A stretch of 64,000 nucleotides of DNA, from positions 372,001 through 436,000 of the forward strand of contig NZ_CP045430.1 of the NCBI RefSeq assembly GCF_005886805.2, read 5' to 3'. Of this stretch, positions 55,040 through 63,845 are shown one piece after another. Position 1 is the first letter of the stretch; the number at the start of each line of letters is the position of its first letter. The notes under the pieces were generated by a model. That model was given only the letters and a program-made list of their open reading frames with translations, searched no databases and had not been told where the DNA came from. The DNA is from Pseudoalteromonas rubra (GTDB lineage Bacteria > Pseudomonadota > Gammaproteobacteria > Enterobacterales > Alteromonadaceae). A program made the translations under genes and the position numbers.

Positions 55040-58000
55040 ATGAAAAGTCTCAAATTATTATTGGCAGCCTCTGGCCTGACAGCCATACTGGCTGGATGCG
55101 GCGGGTCATCCGATAGTGGACCGTCACCCAACCCAAATCCTGACCCTGGCGTAGAAAACCAAGCGCCCTCAGTCAGTATTACTGGTGATAACGAAGCGCA
55201 GGAGAAAACCGCTGTGTCGCTTAAAGCCAATGCGACAGACAGCGATGGCGAAATCGCCAGCTATAGCTGGAGTGTGACATCAGGCCCTGCTACCACATTA
55301 AACAACAGTACAACCAGTGATGTCAGCTTCACAACGCCCGAGGTAACCACGGACACTGTTATGACCATCGCAGTAACCGTGACCGATGACGACGGCGCAA
55401 CCAGCACAGCCACGAAAAACTTCACAGTTAAACGTTTGGTAAGGTCAGTTACACTTAACGGTATAGTGACCGATGCGCCAGTCGCAAATGCCTCTTTAAT
55501 GGCATATGTAGGCGATGAGTCCTTCCCGGCGACCGCCGATAACGATGGTATTTACACGATTCATCTTGATGTAGATGATTCAGCCGTAAACCGGCTCATT
55601 CGTATCCAGGCTAATGGTGGAACTAACCAGGAGAATGTCGAGTTCTATTCGCAGCTAGAAAGCTTTGAAACGGTCGCCACTCAGGCTGGTGATGACGGCA
55701 TAGTCAATAGCAGCGAGAACTTTGGGGTAAACATCACCAATGTCACCACTGCGGAGTATGCGCTAGTCACACGCTCTGTGGGTGGTGTGCCGCAAACAAC
55801 GGATGAGCTGAACAACGCGTTGGTCGGTGTTGATGCCAATGAGAAACTGACTTTATCGGCACTAATAAAACTGGTTGTCGATGGCAGCGGCGATACCAAA
55901 TTCTCTTTACCTGCGGGTGTAAACAACACCTTTGAACTGGTTTCAAACCAAAGCGCCATTGATGAACTCACGAATACAATCAACGACACGGATCCGACTT
56001 TGATTGATACCACCAAAGAATCCATCAAAAACGACGACAAACTCGTTGATAATGGTGAAGGTTCCATTGTTGGTTCATATCTGATTGGCTCCACACGATA
56101 CTTCCGTAGTCACTTTACGGAAATGACATTAAATGAAGACGGAACTGGTACCTTCACCGACCACACCAGCGGTGCCATCACCTGGACACAGGCGACTGAC
56201 GGAGCAGTGAGTATCGTTTTTGGTGACGGTATTTTCTCACCCAGACACAGTTGTAAAAATGCCGAAGGCATGAGCTATACCTGCTACTCACGGTACAAAA
56301 CCGCCACTTTTAGCATTTACGATGACAATGACTTTGCCAAAGCAATCAGCCTGACTGGCGTGCGTGATGAGATCAAAGCCGATGATGATACTGTTTTAAA
56401 TGCGGATGTATCTAACACGGAAGACTTTACTATGGTTGTGCGTGGCAACACCATTACTCCCACTGCGGCGCAAATGCAGGGAGTGTGGCACTTTGACCAA
56501 ATGTACTACCTGATGGCGGGTGAAACCGGCAACGAGTATTACCTTCCGCAAACCGGTAAAATGATGTTCAACCAGGATGGCACCGGTAAATCGACCTTAC
56601 CAGATGGCACCGAGCGTGATTTCAGCTGGGAAGTTAGTGCGAATAATCTGGTTGTTATGCTTGCCAAAACTGACACTATGGAAGCACAAACGCTCACCTA
56701 CTGGTTATTAAAATCACTGCAAAGTGGTTTTCAGTTCTGGGCAATCACCAATGATGCTGTGGCCACTGAACCAGACAAAATGTGGTCAATGACGCACCGC
56801 CATCGCACCGGTATCATGATGCCTGAACAAAATGTCACCCTGAATAATGCGATGGCACTTGGGCGCTTTGTTCCTTACCAGGGGGCAAACCTGCCGCAAA
56901 ATTATTTCTTCGACAACTTTATAAATGGTGTTACCTATTCACAGCTGAATAAGTACACTGAGTCCTGGGCAGTAAATAATAATACCCTATCCACCAATTT
57001 ATACTACGACAATGTAAATCGGCGTAATGTATACCAATGTCCTGAAGGCGCGACACCTGACAGTTGTGTCATTAACTCCAGTAACAGCTATGATGTCCTC
57101 TCAATGGATGGTAACAATTGGTATGTACGCGTTAGCTTTACCAATATACTCGACCCAGGCACATTCTCTACTTATTTGCTCAAATACGTGAAAACTGAAA
57201 CGGCCTTAACTCAATTTGACTATATGTGGATGGATAATCGTATTTTCTTCATCCTAAACGGCGGTTTTCAGGCCGAGTTAAAATACTACTTCCTGAATTA
57301 CAGCGACGATGACACCTTTACCCGGGTAATTCGTGACAGTAACTTTAGCGAAATTGGTACTTACTCTGTTAAGTCAGGCAAGCTGCATTCGGATGAGTCG
57401 GGCTCAGTCACGGTGAGTGACCTGAAGGGCTTTGACCGGGACTACATTAAGGTCTGTAATTATCCATTGGATACCAACTGCGATCAGGGTGAGGAAATGA
57501 CCTACTACCTCAATACTGGCGCAGCAGACAAAGCAAATATGATACAACCTCCTGTGCCAGTTTACTCAACCGACCCACTTAACGGCGCCTGGTATGACCC
57601 CAACGAGCCCGACTTTGTGGTGGTGATCCGCGACGGTAAATGGGTGCATATGGAACTTAAATCGGATGATACACCTGATGCGATGGCAGGACTGGAGGTC
57701 GGTTATGCCAGCTGGAATGACAGCACTGGGGAATTTATGGTCGATAAGGTTTTTGACGCCAATGGCTCGTATGGCTTTGATTCTGCGCTCAAACACACCA
57801 TGATGATCGATGGTAATACCCTGACCGTTGATGTTGAGGGTGAGCCCTCGTTCACCTTCACTCGACTGGTAGACGCAAATAACCCCTTGGTGGGTGCTTA
57901 TGTGGAGTATCCACTGGATAGCGGCCGGATCTGGGTAACAGCATTTATGCCCGGTAATAAGTTTTTTGAAGCAGACTATGAAAGCGCCGACTCTGCCATG

Positions 58001-58522
58001 GCCGGTATCAACTACGGTAGTTTTAGCTATGATGCCAGCACAGGCCAAACTGAGTTAACGTTTGAACTGAACCAGCTCGCAGACAGCGACACACGATTCG
58101 CCATGTTCCTGAACGGTGATGTGATCCAGTGGAAAGACGGCAATGACCTGGGCATAGTACAGCGTGTTAAACCTATGTCTGGTCAGCCCCTGTTTGATAG
58201 CCACACTCTGATGTATGAACGCTATGCACTTATCAATGGCGATCAGACTATGTATGTGGAGTTCCACAGCGGGAACTTAGCGGAGATGGTCACAGAGGGT
58301 AAAACACGCGCCTTTACCTGGTCAGTTAATCAGGGACAATTGATGCTGATGGCAAACACCCCAGCTTCCGGACTTGGTGCTGAAGGTTATGTCATTTCAC
58401 CAAGCTCTATGCTCGATGATGGCTGGAAAGTGTCTGTGCTGAAAATGATGGAGCCAGATCCAGCCACTGAAAACGACCCAACCAGCTCATATATGCGATT
58501 TGATGCAGATATGCGCCGATAA
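55040..58522 (+). CDS. Large PKD-domain surface lipoprotein
   Basis: 1160 residues from an ATG at 55040, where a lipoprotein signal begins (MKSLKLLLAASGLTAILAGC). A proline/asparagine spacer is followed by a PKD-like domain at about 40-135 (NQAPSVSITGDN through VTDDDGATS). Then several degenerate modules each start with a similar strand: MQGVWHFDQM near 560, LNGAWYDPNEPDFV near 920 and LVGAYVEYPLD near 1020. All lie outside the cell. Function is unknown; it may be adhesive or bind a ligand. The divergent CadC-like protein is its probable regulator. Confidence 0.8.
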   Translation: MKSLKLLLAASGLTAILAGCGGSSDSGPSPNPNPDPGVENQAPSVSITGDNEAQEKTAVSLKANATDSDGEIASYSWSVTSGPATTLNNSTTSDVSFTTPEVTTDTVMTIAVTVTDDDGATSTATKNFTVKRLVRSVTLNGIVTDAPVANASLMAYVGDESFPATADNDGIYTIHLDVDDSAVNRLIRIQANGGTNQENVEFYSQLESFETVATQAGDDGIVNSSENFGVNITNVTTAEYALVTRSVGGVPQTTDELNNALVGVDANEKLTLSALIKLVVDGSGDTKFSLPAGVNNTFELVSNQSAIDELTNTINDTDPTLIDTTKESIKNDDKLVDNGEGSIVGSYLIGSTRYFRSHFTEMTLNEDGTGTFTDHTSGAITWTQATDGAVSIVFGDGIFSPRHSCKNAEGMSYTCYSRYKTATFSIYDDNDFAKAISLTGVRDEIKADDDTVLNADVSNTEDFTMVVRGNTITPTAAQMQGVWHFDQMYYLMAGETGNEYYLPQTGKMMFNQDGTGKSTLPDGTERDFSWEVSANNLVVMLAKTDTMEAQTLTYWLLKSLQSGFQFWAITNDAVATEPDKMWSMTHRHRTGIMMPEQNVTLNNAMALGRFVPYQGANLPQNYFFDNFINGVTYSQLNKYTESWAVNNNTLSTNLYYDNVNRRNVYQCPEGATPDSCVINSSNSYDVLSMDGNNWYVRVSFTNILDPGTFSTYLLKYVKTETALTQFDYMWMDNRIFFILNGGFQAELKYYFLNYSDDDTFTRVIRDSNFSEIGTYSVKSGKLHSDESGSVTVSDLKGFDRDYIKVCNYPLDTNCDQGEEMTYYLNTGAADKANMIQPPVPVYSTDPLNGAWYDPNEPDFVVVIRDGKWVHMELKSDDTPDAMAGLEVGYASWNDSTGEFMVDKVFDANGSYGFDSALKHTMMIDGNTLTVDVEGEPSFTFTRLVDANNPLVGAYVEYPLDSGRIWVTAFMPGNKFFEADYESADSAMAGINYGSFSYDASTGQTELTFELNQLADSDTRFAMFLNGDVIQWKDGNDLGIVQRVKPMSGQPLFDSHTLMYERYALINGDQTMYVEFHSGNLAEMVTEGKTRAFTWSVNQGQLMLMANTPASGLGAEGYVISPSSMLDDGWKVSVLKMMEPDPATENDPTSSYMRFDADMRR

Positions 58523-58535
58523 GTAGTAATCATGC

Positions 58536-58563
58536 GCGATCCCTTCTTCCCTGAAGGGATCGC
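58536..58563. terminator. Bidirectional terminator
   Basis: GCGATCCCTTC and GAAGGGATCGC form a perfect eleven-base stem with a six-base loop between the convergent lipoprotein and decarboxylase genes. Confidence 0.8.
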
Positions 58564-58572
58564 CATTTCCCC

Positions 58573-59952
58573 TTAATTTGCTAGCCTGGATAGTTCCGCA
58601 ATGGCCAGTTCGACATCCCGTTGTTCAGTACGCCAGTTGCTAAAAGCGCACCTTATTACAGGGCTCCCTTGCCACCTACCCGGCGTCATAAACACCTGAC
58701 CAGCTTCATTTAACTGGGCTAACAGCACCTCCGTATCATACGTATTGGCAGCGCTGGCCGAGAACACAACCACATTCAGCTCACAGGCTTTCACCAATTC
58801 ATACGCTGGTGAGGCGTTGATCCAGTTAGCCAAAGTTGCCGCCTGCGCCACATTACGCTGGATCTCCACTTTAATACCTTGTTTACCATAAGCGAGCAAG
58901 GTTGCCCAGACAGGCAGCGCTCTGAAACGTCGCGAGTTTTCAATCCCTAAAGACATAAAAGGAAACGCCTCTTCACTATTTGCCAAATAAGGTGCATCCA
59001 CATTGCAGGTTGCAAACAAAGTATGCGGATGACGAGTCAGAAATACGCCACAGTCATAGGGTACATTGAGCCACTTGTGACAATCCAGGGTGATACTGTC
59101 TGCCAGTTCAATCCCCTGGGTTTTGCCATTTGGACCATTCAGCAATCGCTCGAAAATACCAAATGCGCCATCCACATGTAACCAGGCCTTATGTCGGCGA
59201 CATAACTGCGCTATCCGAATAAGGTCGTCATAATCTGTTCCGGTCACCGTTGCTGCACTGGCAATCACGATTTTTCCACGGCTATCACACTCACTTAGCT
59301 TGTGGGCCAGATCGTGAATATCCATGGCTTCGGTGCCCGGCTCTCGGGCAATCTGGATCCAGGTTTCCTGACCTAAGCCGGCCAATCCGAGTGCTTTTAC
59401 CATACTGGCATGAGGCGTCGCAGCAAACACAGTGCAGTCCAAACCTTTGCTCCCGACTTTTGCAACGTCTATCCCCTGACTCAGTCCGGCGTTCTGCCTG
59501 GCGGTCATTGCGCCCAACACATTGGCGGCTGTGGCACCTGTAGTCATCACCCCCTCAAACACCGCGGGAAGCTCAAATAGCTCAGTTAACCATTTGATAG
59601 CCTGACGTTCTACCTGACTGGCAACCGAATCTCCGCCTTTCGATACATTTTGGTTGTACAAGGTCACCAGCCAGTCGGCATAAGTAGCCACGGGATTGGC
59701 ACCACCAGTGACAAAGCCCCAGTAACGCCCGCCGTTACTGGCTGAAAGTTGTGGTGCAATTTCATCGTTAAAGATCTGGCTGAATGCCTCAAATCCCGCA
59801 GGCTGGTCGCCGAGCGTTCTTGCTTCCAGACTAACGTTCGAATTGCTGACCCTGCGGGTATCGAGCGAGTCCCGAAACTCATTGCAGGCTAGCTCCAGTG
59901 CAGCCAGTAGCTGAGCGTAGGTTGGTAACGACTGAGATAATAATGAATGCAT
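58573..59952 (-). CDS. PLP-dependent group II decarboxylase-like protein
   Basis: 459 residues of the fold type I group II decarboxylase family: GRYWGFVTGGANP, MTTGATAANVLGAMTARQNA, HVDGAFGIFERL (PLP-interacting aspartate) and SITLDCHKWLNVPYDCGVF (PLP lysine). Likely acts on an aromatic or acidic amino acid; the substrate is not predicted. It is divergent from a MocR-type regulator, 86 bp between starts, which is a typical PLP-responsive pairing. Confidence 0.9.
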   Translation of the reverse strand: MHSLLSQSLPTYAQLLAALELACNEFRDSLDTRRVSNSNVSLEARTLGDQPAGFEAFSQIFNDEIAPQLSASNGGRYWGFVTGGANPVATYADWLVTLYNQNVSKGGDSVASQVERQAIKWLTELFELPAVFEGVMTTGATAANVLGAMTARQNAGLSQGIDVAKVGSKGLDCTVFAATPHASMVKALGLAGLGQETWIQIAREPGTEAMDIHDLAHKLSECDSRGKIVIASAATVTGTDYDDLIRIAQLCRRHKAWLHVDGAFGIFERLLNGPNGKTQGIELADSITLDCHKWLNVPYDCGVFLTRHPHTLFATCNVDAPYLANSEEAFPFMSLGIENSRRFRALPVWATLLAYGKQGIKVEIQRNVAQAATLANWINASPAYELVKACELNVVVFSASAANTYDTEVLLAQLNEAGQVFMTPGRWQGSPVIRCAFSNWRTEQRDVELAIAELSRLAN

Positions 59953-59981
59953 GATGGCTCCTTTTGACTTTACGCTCTCAC

Positions 59982-60040
59982 TGTAACGTGATAGAAAAAA
60001 GGTAACAGATACAAAAAATATAATTTTTTAGATAACAGAT
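59982..60040. promoter_or_regulatory. Candidate MocR direct repeats
   Basis: TGTAACGTGAT at 59982, GGTAACAGAT at 60001 and GATAACAGAT at 60031 form a family of three repeats in the 86 bp divergent gap; the last one overlaps the start codon of the regulator, fitting autoregulation. Confidence 0.5.
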
Positions 60041-61469
60041 GGGCAAACAGGCAAAGTATAAAGTATTAGCAGAACAGTTTATCTGTGCCATGGACGGCGG
60101 GGAATATCCACAAGATCAGCCTTTACCATCATTACGTCAACTCAGCGCCCTGCATCAGGTCAGTATGACCACGGCACTGGCCTGTTATAGATATCTTGAG
60201 TCTCTCGGCTACATTCGCGCAGATCCCAAACGCGGCTTTTTTCCCTGCTCAGAACATAATCCAGTCCCACTCACTGAACACGCACAATTTAATGCCCAGA
60301 TCAGTACGTTACCAAAAAGCCCACCACGGCGACTCAGGTCGGGGTTTGCCACCGCACAACTCGACGCCAACCTGATAGATACGCAACAACTACGTGCCTC
60401 ACTGAACCGGACGATGCGAGGCGACCTCAGCATGTTTAATTATGGCGATCCACTCGGTGAGCCAACACTGAGACGAGCCCTGTCAGAGCACCTCCAAGTG
60501 CAAGGCTTTATGTTGCAGGAACAGACGTTGATCATCACACAGGGCTGCCTGGATGCGGTCAAAACAGCGCTGGAGATCACAACCAAAGAACAAGATGTGA
60601 TAGCAATCCCTTCGCCATGCTATACCGGCTTACTGGATGCACTGAGCGTAATGGGCAGACAAGTGCTGGAAATCCCAAGTAATCAGGATGGTATAGATCT
60701 GGCCCAGTTAGAAAGTGCCATGGCCAGGCAAGAAATTGCGGCCTGTCTGATCAGCGCTAACTTTCAGAACCCAACGGGACATAGCCTTAGCACGCAGCAA
60801 AAACAGATTCTCGCCCGCATGGCAAAGCAGTATCAAATTCCAGTGATTGAAGACGATGTATATCGAGAACTCAGCCACACAGGCACGACGCCTTTGCCTG
60901 TAAAGCATTTTGATGAAGACGGCTGGGTAATATGGTGCAGCAGTATTTCCAAGACACTGGCGCCGGGGTTCCGGCTTGGCTGGTGTGCACCTGGACGTTT
61001 TCACCAAACCTATAGCGACCTGATCCGGGTTCGTTCTTTAGGCTGTAACCGACCGCTCCAGTTGGCACTGGCAGATTATATCAGCCGGGGACATTACGCC
61101 CGTTATCTGAAAAAACTCAACCAGACGCTTGCCTTACAATGCAACCGATACATCCAGATTTTGACACAATTGCTGCCAGCTAACATCAACCTCAGCCGCC
61201 CCCAGGGTGGGCTGGTATTGTGGTTTGAGTTACCACAGGTCGATACTCAGCAACTTCAGGCACAACTGCGTGATGAGCAGGTTCATATACTCTGTGGCGA
61301 TGCGTTTTCGACGACTGAACTCTATCATAACTATGTTCGGCTGAACTTTGGTCAATGCCTGAGCTCAGAAATTGAATCACAGCTTGTTCGTTTTACTCAA
61401 CTCGTCGACCAGAATCGGTGTCAAAAATCAGTCAGAGATGAAACTAAAACTGGTACAAAACCTGCTTAA
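60039..61469 (+). CDS. MocR-type regulator (GntR fused to aminotransferase fold)
   Basis: 476 residues: GntR helix-turn-helix at about 8-75 (PLPSLRQLSALHQVSMTTALACYRYLESLGYI) and an aminotransferase domain with ISANFQNPTGHS, VIEDDVYRELSH and the PLP lysine in CSSISKTLAPGFRLGW. It should bind PLP and control the divergent PLP decarboxylase. It is only distantly related to the MocR protein at 22 kb. Confidence 0.92.
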   Translation: MGKQAKYKVLAEQFICAMDGGEYPQDQPLPSLRQLSALHQVSMTTALACYRYLESLGYIRADPKRGFFPCSEHNPVPLTEHAQFNAQISTLPKSPPRRLRSGFATAQLDANLIDTQQLRASLNRTMRGDLSMFNYGDPLGEPTLRRALSEHLQVQGFMLQEQTLIITQGCLDAVKTALEITTKEQDVIAIPSPCYTGLLDALSVMGRQVLEIPSNQDGIDLAQLESAMARQEIAACLISANFQNPTGHSLSTQQKQILARMAKQYQIPVIEDDVYRELSHTGTTPLPVKHFDEDGWVIWCSSISKTLAPGFRLGWCAPGRFHQTYSDLIRVRSLGCNRPLQLALADYISRGHYARYLKKLNQTLALQCNRYIQILTQLLPANINLSRPQGGLVLWFELPQVDTQQLQAQLRDEQVHILCGDAFSTTELYHNYVRLNFGQCLSSEIESQLVRFTQLVDQNRCQKSVRDETKTGTKPA

Positions 61470-61494
61470 TTTTTAAACTACGAATTATGCGGTA

Positions 61495-62157
61495 ATGACT
61501 ATCATGGATCTGACACAGGATGAGCTGGACTATATTCACCTGGTGGTGGAAACCTCTCAGCTCGATTTATTTCAGGCACACGCCAATTTGTGTAGTGAGC
61601 TAAAGGCGTTTACCAGTGATCTGCTTGAAGAGCTGGCCCAGCACGAGGCCAGTTACGCCCAAACTGAGCGTCTGCTCGATTCACATCTGCGTACTGCCAA
61701 CATCGTTGACTTTCCAGCTCAGCCAATGAGCCCTGCGTTTAGCCAAAATAACAGTCAGTGGCATCCGGATCACCAGACGCTGCTATCCATTATTGATGAC
61801 CTACCGCATATCGTCGAAGGTCATGGCATGCCACGTAGCTGGCGATTCACCCCTTACCCGTCTGTCCGATTATTGCTGAACTTCCCCCGGGCATCCTTTC
61901 ATGTCGATTCTTTGTCACTCACTGGTGCCCGCATCTGTACTTTCCCGCTCAACGCTGCGCAGTATGAAGACATGTTTACTGTGCGCGGTGCCAACCTGAT
62001 GCTCCCAAACGGACAATGTATTCATGTAGATATCGCATCAGTGGCCAGCCGGGGCTCACATCGACTGGCGTTGAAATTCGATCATTACACCGTGGCAAGC
62101 CCAACACTAAAAGTCTTTGTGGTCAGCAATTATGTCCGGCTGCATGGCTGGCACTAA
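61495..62157 (+). CDS. Uncharacterised protein, possibly PilZ-like C-terminus
   Basis: 220 residues. The N-terminal half is helical (LTQDELDYIHLVVETSQLDLFQAHANL). The C-terminal half has VDSLSLTGARI and SRGSHRLALKFDHY, reminiscent of a PilZ fold, but the usual RxxxR motif is not clearly present (only PRSWRF), so c-di-GMP binding is uncertain. No signal peptide. It follows the MocR gene by 25 bp and may be cotranscribed. The opposite-strand LysE gene ends three bases later. Confidence 0.6.
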   Translation: MTIMDLTQDELDYIHLVVETSQLDLFQAHANLCSELKAFTSDLLEELAQHEASYAQTERLLDSHLRTANIVDFPAQPMSPAFSQNNSQWHPDHQTLLSIIDDLPHIVEGHGMPRSWRFTPYPSVRLLLNFPRASFHVDSLSLTGARICTFPLNAAQYEDMFTVRGANLMLPNGQCIHVDIASVASRGSHRLALKFDHYTVASPTLKVFVVSNYVRLHGWH

Positions 62158-62160
62158 GCG

Positions 62161-62781
62161 CTAGATGGTTTGATAAACAACCCGGGCAGCCAGCAGCAAA
62201 AATGTACAGCCAAGTATCTTATCGATAACAGCCTGCTTTGCTGTCAGGTCAAATCGGTCTCGGGCTGATGCTGTCACGACGGATACAAAGAAATACCACA
62301 GCGCGTCAATCACCAGCACCGTCACGCACATAATCACCGCCGTTTGAAGTGTTAACGCTTCAGGGTCGATAAACTGAGAGAATAATGCGAGGAAAAAAAT
62401 AGCCAGTTTTGGGTTCAAAAAGGCAATAGCAAAACCATCTTTTGCCGCTGCAACATAGCTCTTAGCATCATGCTCAGTGGCGACCTCAATACCCCTACTT
62501 TTGCTGGTAAGGATCTTGTAACCCATATAGGCAAGATAGGCGGCGCCGGCATATACCAGGCCCTGATAAACCAACGGGAATTGCTCAATCAAACTCGCTA
62601 AACCCAGTAAAGATAAGCTCGCGTAGATCCCCACCCCCAAACCGTGAGACAAACTCGCGACGATACCATGTTGAGCACTATGATACAGGCTGTAACGCAA
62701 CACAACCGCCAAACTTGGCCCCGGAGACATAGCTCCCACACAACATATAAACGCCAGACTTAACCAAGCCGTTAATTCCAT
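62161..62781 (-). CDS. LysE/RhtB-type amino acid exporter
   Basis: 206 residues from the ATG at 62781 (GGGA upstream), with about six membrane helices. The family's PGP motif is visible in CCVGAMSPGPSLAVVLRYSL, and FAIAFLNPKLAIFFLALFSQF is conserved. It exports an amino acid or derivative through the inner membrane. Whether it acts with the decarboxylase locus is unknown. Confidence 0.88.
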   Translation of the reverse strand: MELTAWLSLAFICCVGAMSPGPSLAVVLRYSLYHSAQHGIVASLSHGLGVGIYASLSLLGLASLIEQFPLVYQGLVYAGAAYLAYMGYKILTSKSRGIEVATEHDAKSYVAAAKDGFAIAFLNPKLAIFFLALFSQFIDPEALTLQTAVIMCVTVLVIDALWYFFVSVVTASARDRFDLTAKQAVIDKILGCTFLLLAARVVYQTI

Positions 62782-62912
62782 CACATTATCCCACATTACA
62801 AAAAGCGCTCATTCTAACCGAGCTAAAACTGCGGGCCAATATTTTAATGCGCCTAAATACCGAGAATCTAAACTTGCCCATTTTTTGTGCAGCGCGTATA
62901 TCCCGTCCAGGG

Positions 62913-63044
62913 TCAGTCATCACGGCCTGCAACCAGAATATAGACCAGCCAAATGATGCCACTGAAGGCAAATAGTGTAGCAACTGCAATAGCGATCCAC
63001 TTTACCAGCACATCTATGAGGTTATTGTTCTTTTCAGTTTTCAT
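62913..63044 (-). CDS. Small single-helix membrane protein
   Basis: 43 residues from the ATG at 63044, with GGGAGAGAGGAC immediately before it, a good ribosome site. A charged N-terminus (MKTEKNNN) is followed by one membrane helix (about 13-37) and a short end AGRDD. An upstream ATG in the same frame (63140) is poorer. Function unknown. Confidence 0.6.
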   Translation of the reverse strand: MKTEKNNNLIDVLVKWIAIAVATLFAFSGIIWLVYILVAGRDD

Positions 63045-63403
63045 GTCCTCTCTCCCTGACTGAATATATTTCAGTACTTTAGCGACATCACATTCCCTAA
63101 ATCCACCCCAAAAATGTGACCGAGAGTTCATACCAATCATTTTATGCAGAGAAATAAATGCCCATGAAAACCATGACTGCCTGCCACGAACCAGTGGTCT
63201 AAATTTACCTGTTTATTCATGCCAAATTGAAATTGGTAAAGAAAAGTGAACCACATACTATGGCCAGTACTTGATAGCGTGACTCCCTTATAATTAGCTT
63301 GTTAAGAGGCATTTTCGCACTTACCAACACCTTGGTTAACGCCTTGCACGCGCATGTACCAGTTTTGAGTGTCTGCCAACTTGGCTTGAAGTCTTCGACA
63401 TAA
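63045..63403. other. Non-coding accessory region with repeat-end motifs
   Basis: No credible gene. CATACCAATCATTTT near 63131 and AATTGAAATTGGTAAA near 63226 resemble the ends of the 38.76 kb repeat and face each other about 95 bp apart, so a shorter or eroded copy is possible. Confidence 0.35.
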
Positions 63404-63544
63404 GATGGTAATCCCTTAATTGGATCCCCCAGCGGCTGTTCTATAGACAAGCTGGAAGCTATTGCTGATGCGCTTGGCGTGTCTGCTCCTGACCTTATGT
63501 TGCCAATTACGAACACAAAGGACGGAGCTTGTAAAGCGTGTTGA
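63404..63544 (+). pseudogene. XRE-type helix-turn-helix remnant
   Basis: After a TAA at 63401 an open frame of 46 codons encodes DKLEAIADALGVSAPDLMLP, the typical last helices of a Cro/CI-type HTH, then ends at TGA 63542. The first helices are missing or broken by the stop, so it looks like a truncated or inactive regulator. The stop overlaps the next possible start. Confidence 0.5.
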
Positions 63545-63717
63545 ATATCAGAGTTTTAACGGATGCAATTCACCAGATGAAATTGACAGCAAAAGAAGTT
63601 GTAATAGACAGTATTGAATTTGAATCTCAGGCCATTCTTATTGTAAACATGGCACTAGTAACTAAAAACACAGAGAAGTTGAATCCTGAGCTCATAAAGC
63701 TTGCTAGAAAATACTGA
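63541..63717 (+). CDS. Short ORF overlapping the XRE remnant
   Basis: 58 residues from a TTG at 63541 that overlaps the remnant's stop; GGACGGAG lies about 12 bases before it. The sequence is helical and mixed charge (MKLTAKEVVIDSIEFESQA, ending LIKLARKY). No family recognised. The overlapping arrangement is common for XRE-plus-small-protein pairs. Start and reality are uncertain. Confidence 0.4.
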   Translation: MNIRVLTDAIHQMKLTAKEVVIDSIEFESQAILIVNMALVTKNTEKLNPELIKLARKY

Positions 63718-63845
63718 TAACCATACTGAATTTTAAGGGTAGCTTTATTTTTTGATTCTTTTCCCTATATCCAGCTTGCAGTTGGATTTACTAGGCGAAT
63801 TGGATTGTCTTTCTGAAAGTAAGTCAATATTTAAAGGAGTTATAC

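Noticed and set aside
63217..63516. 99-codon frame on the minus strand
   Set aside because: It lies opposite the XRE remnant, whose sequence is recognisable as protein on the plus strand, and it overlaps repeat-like ends.
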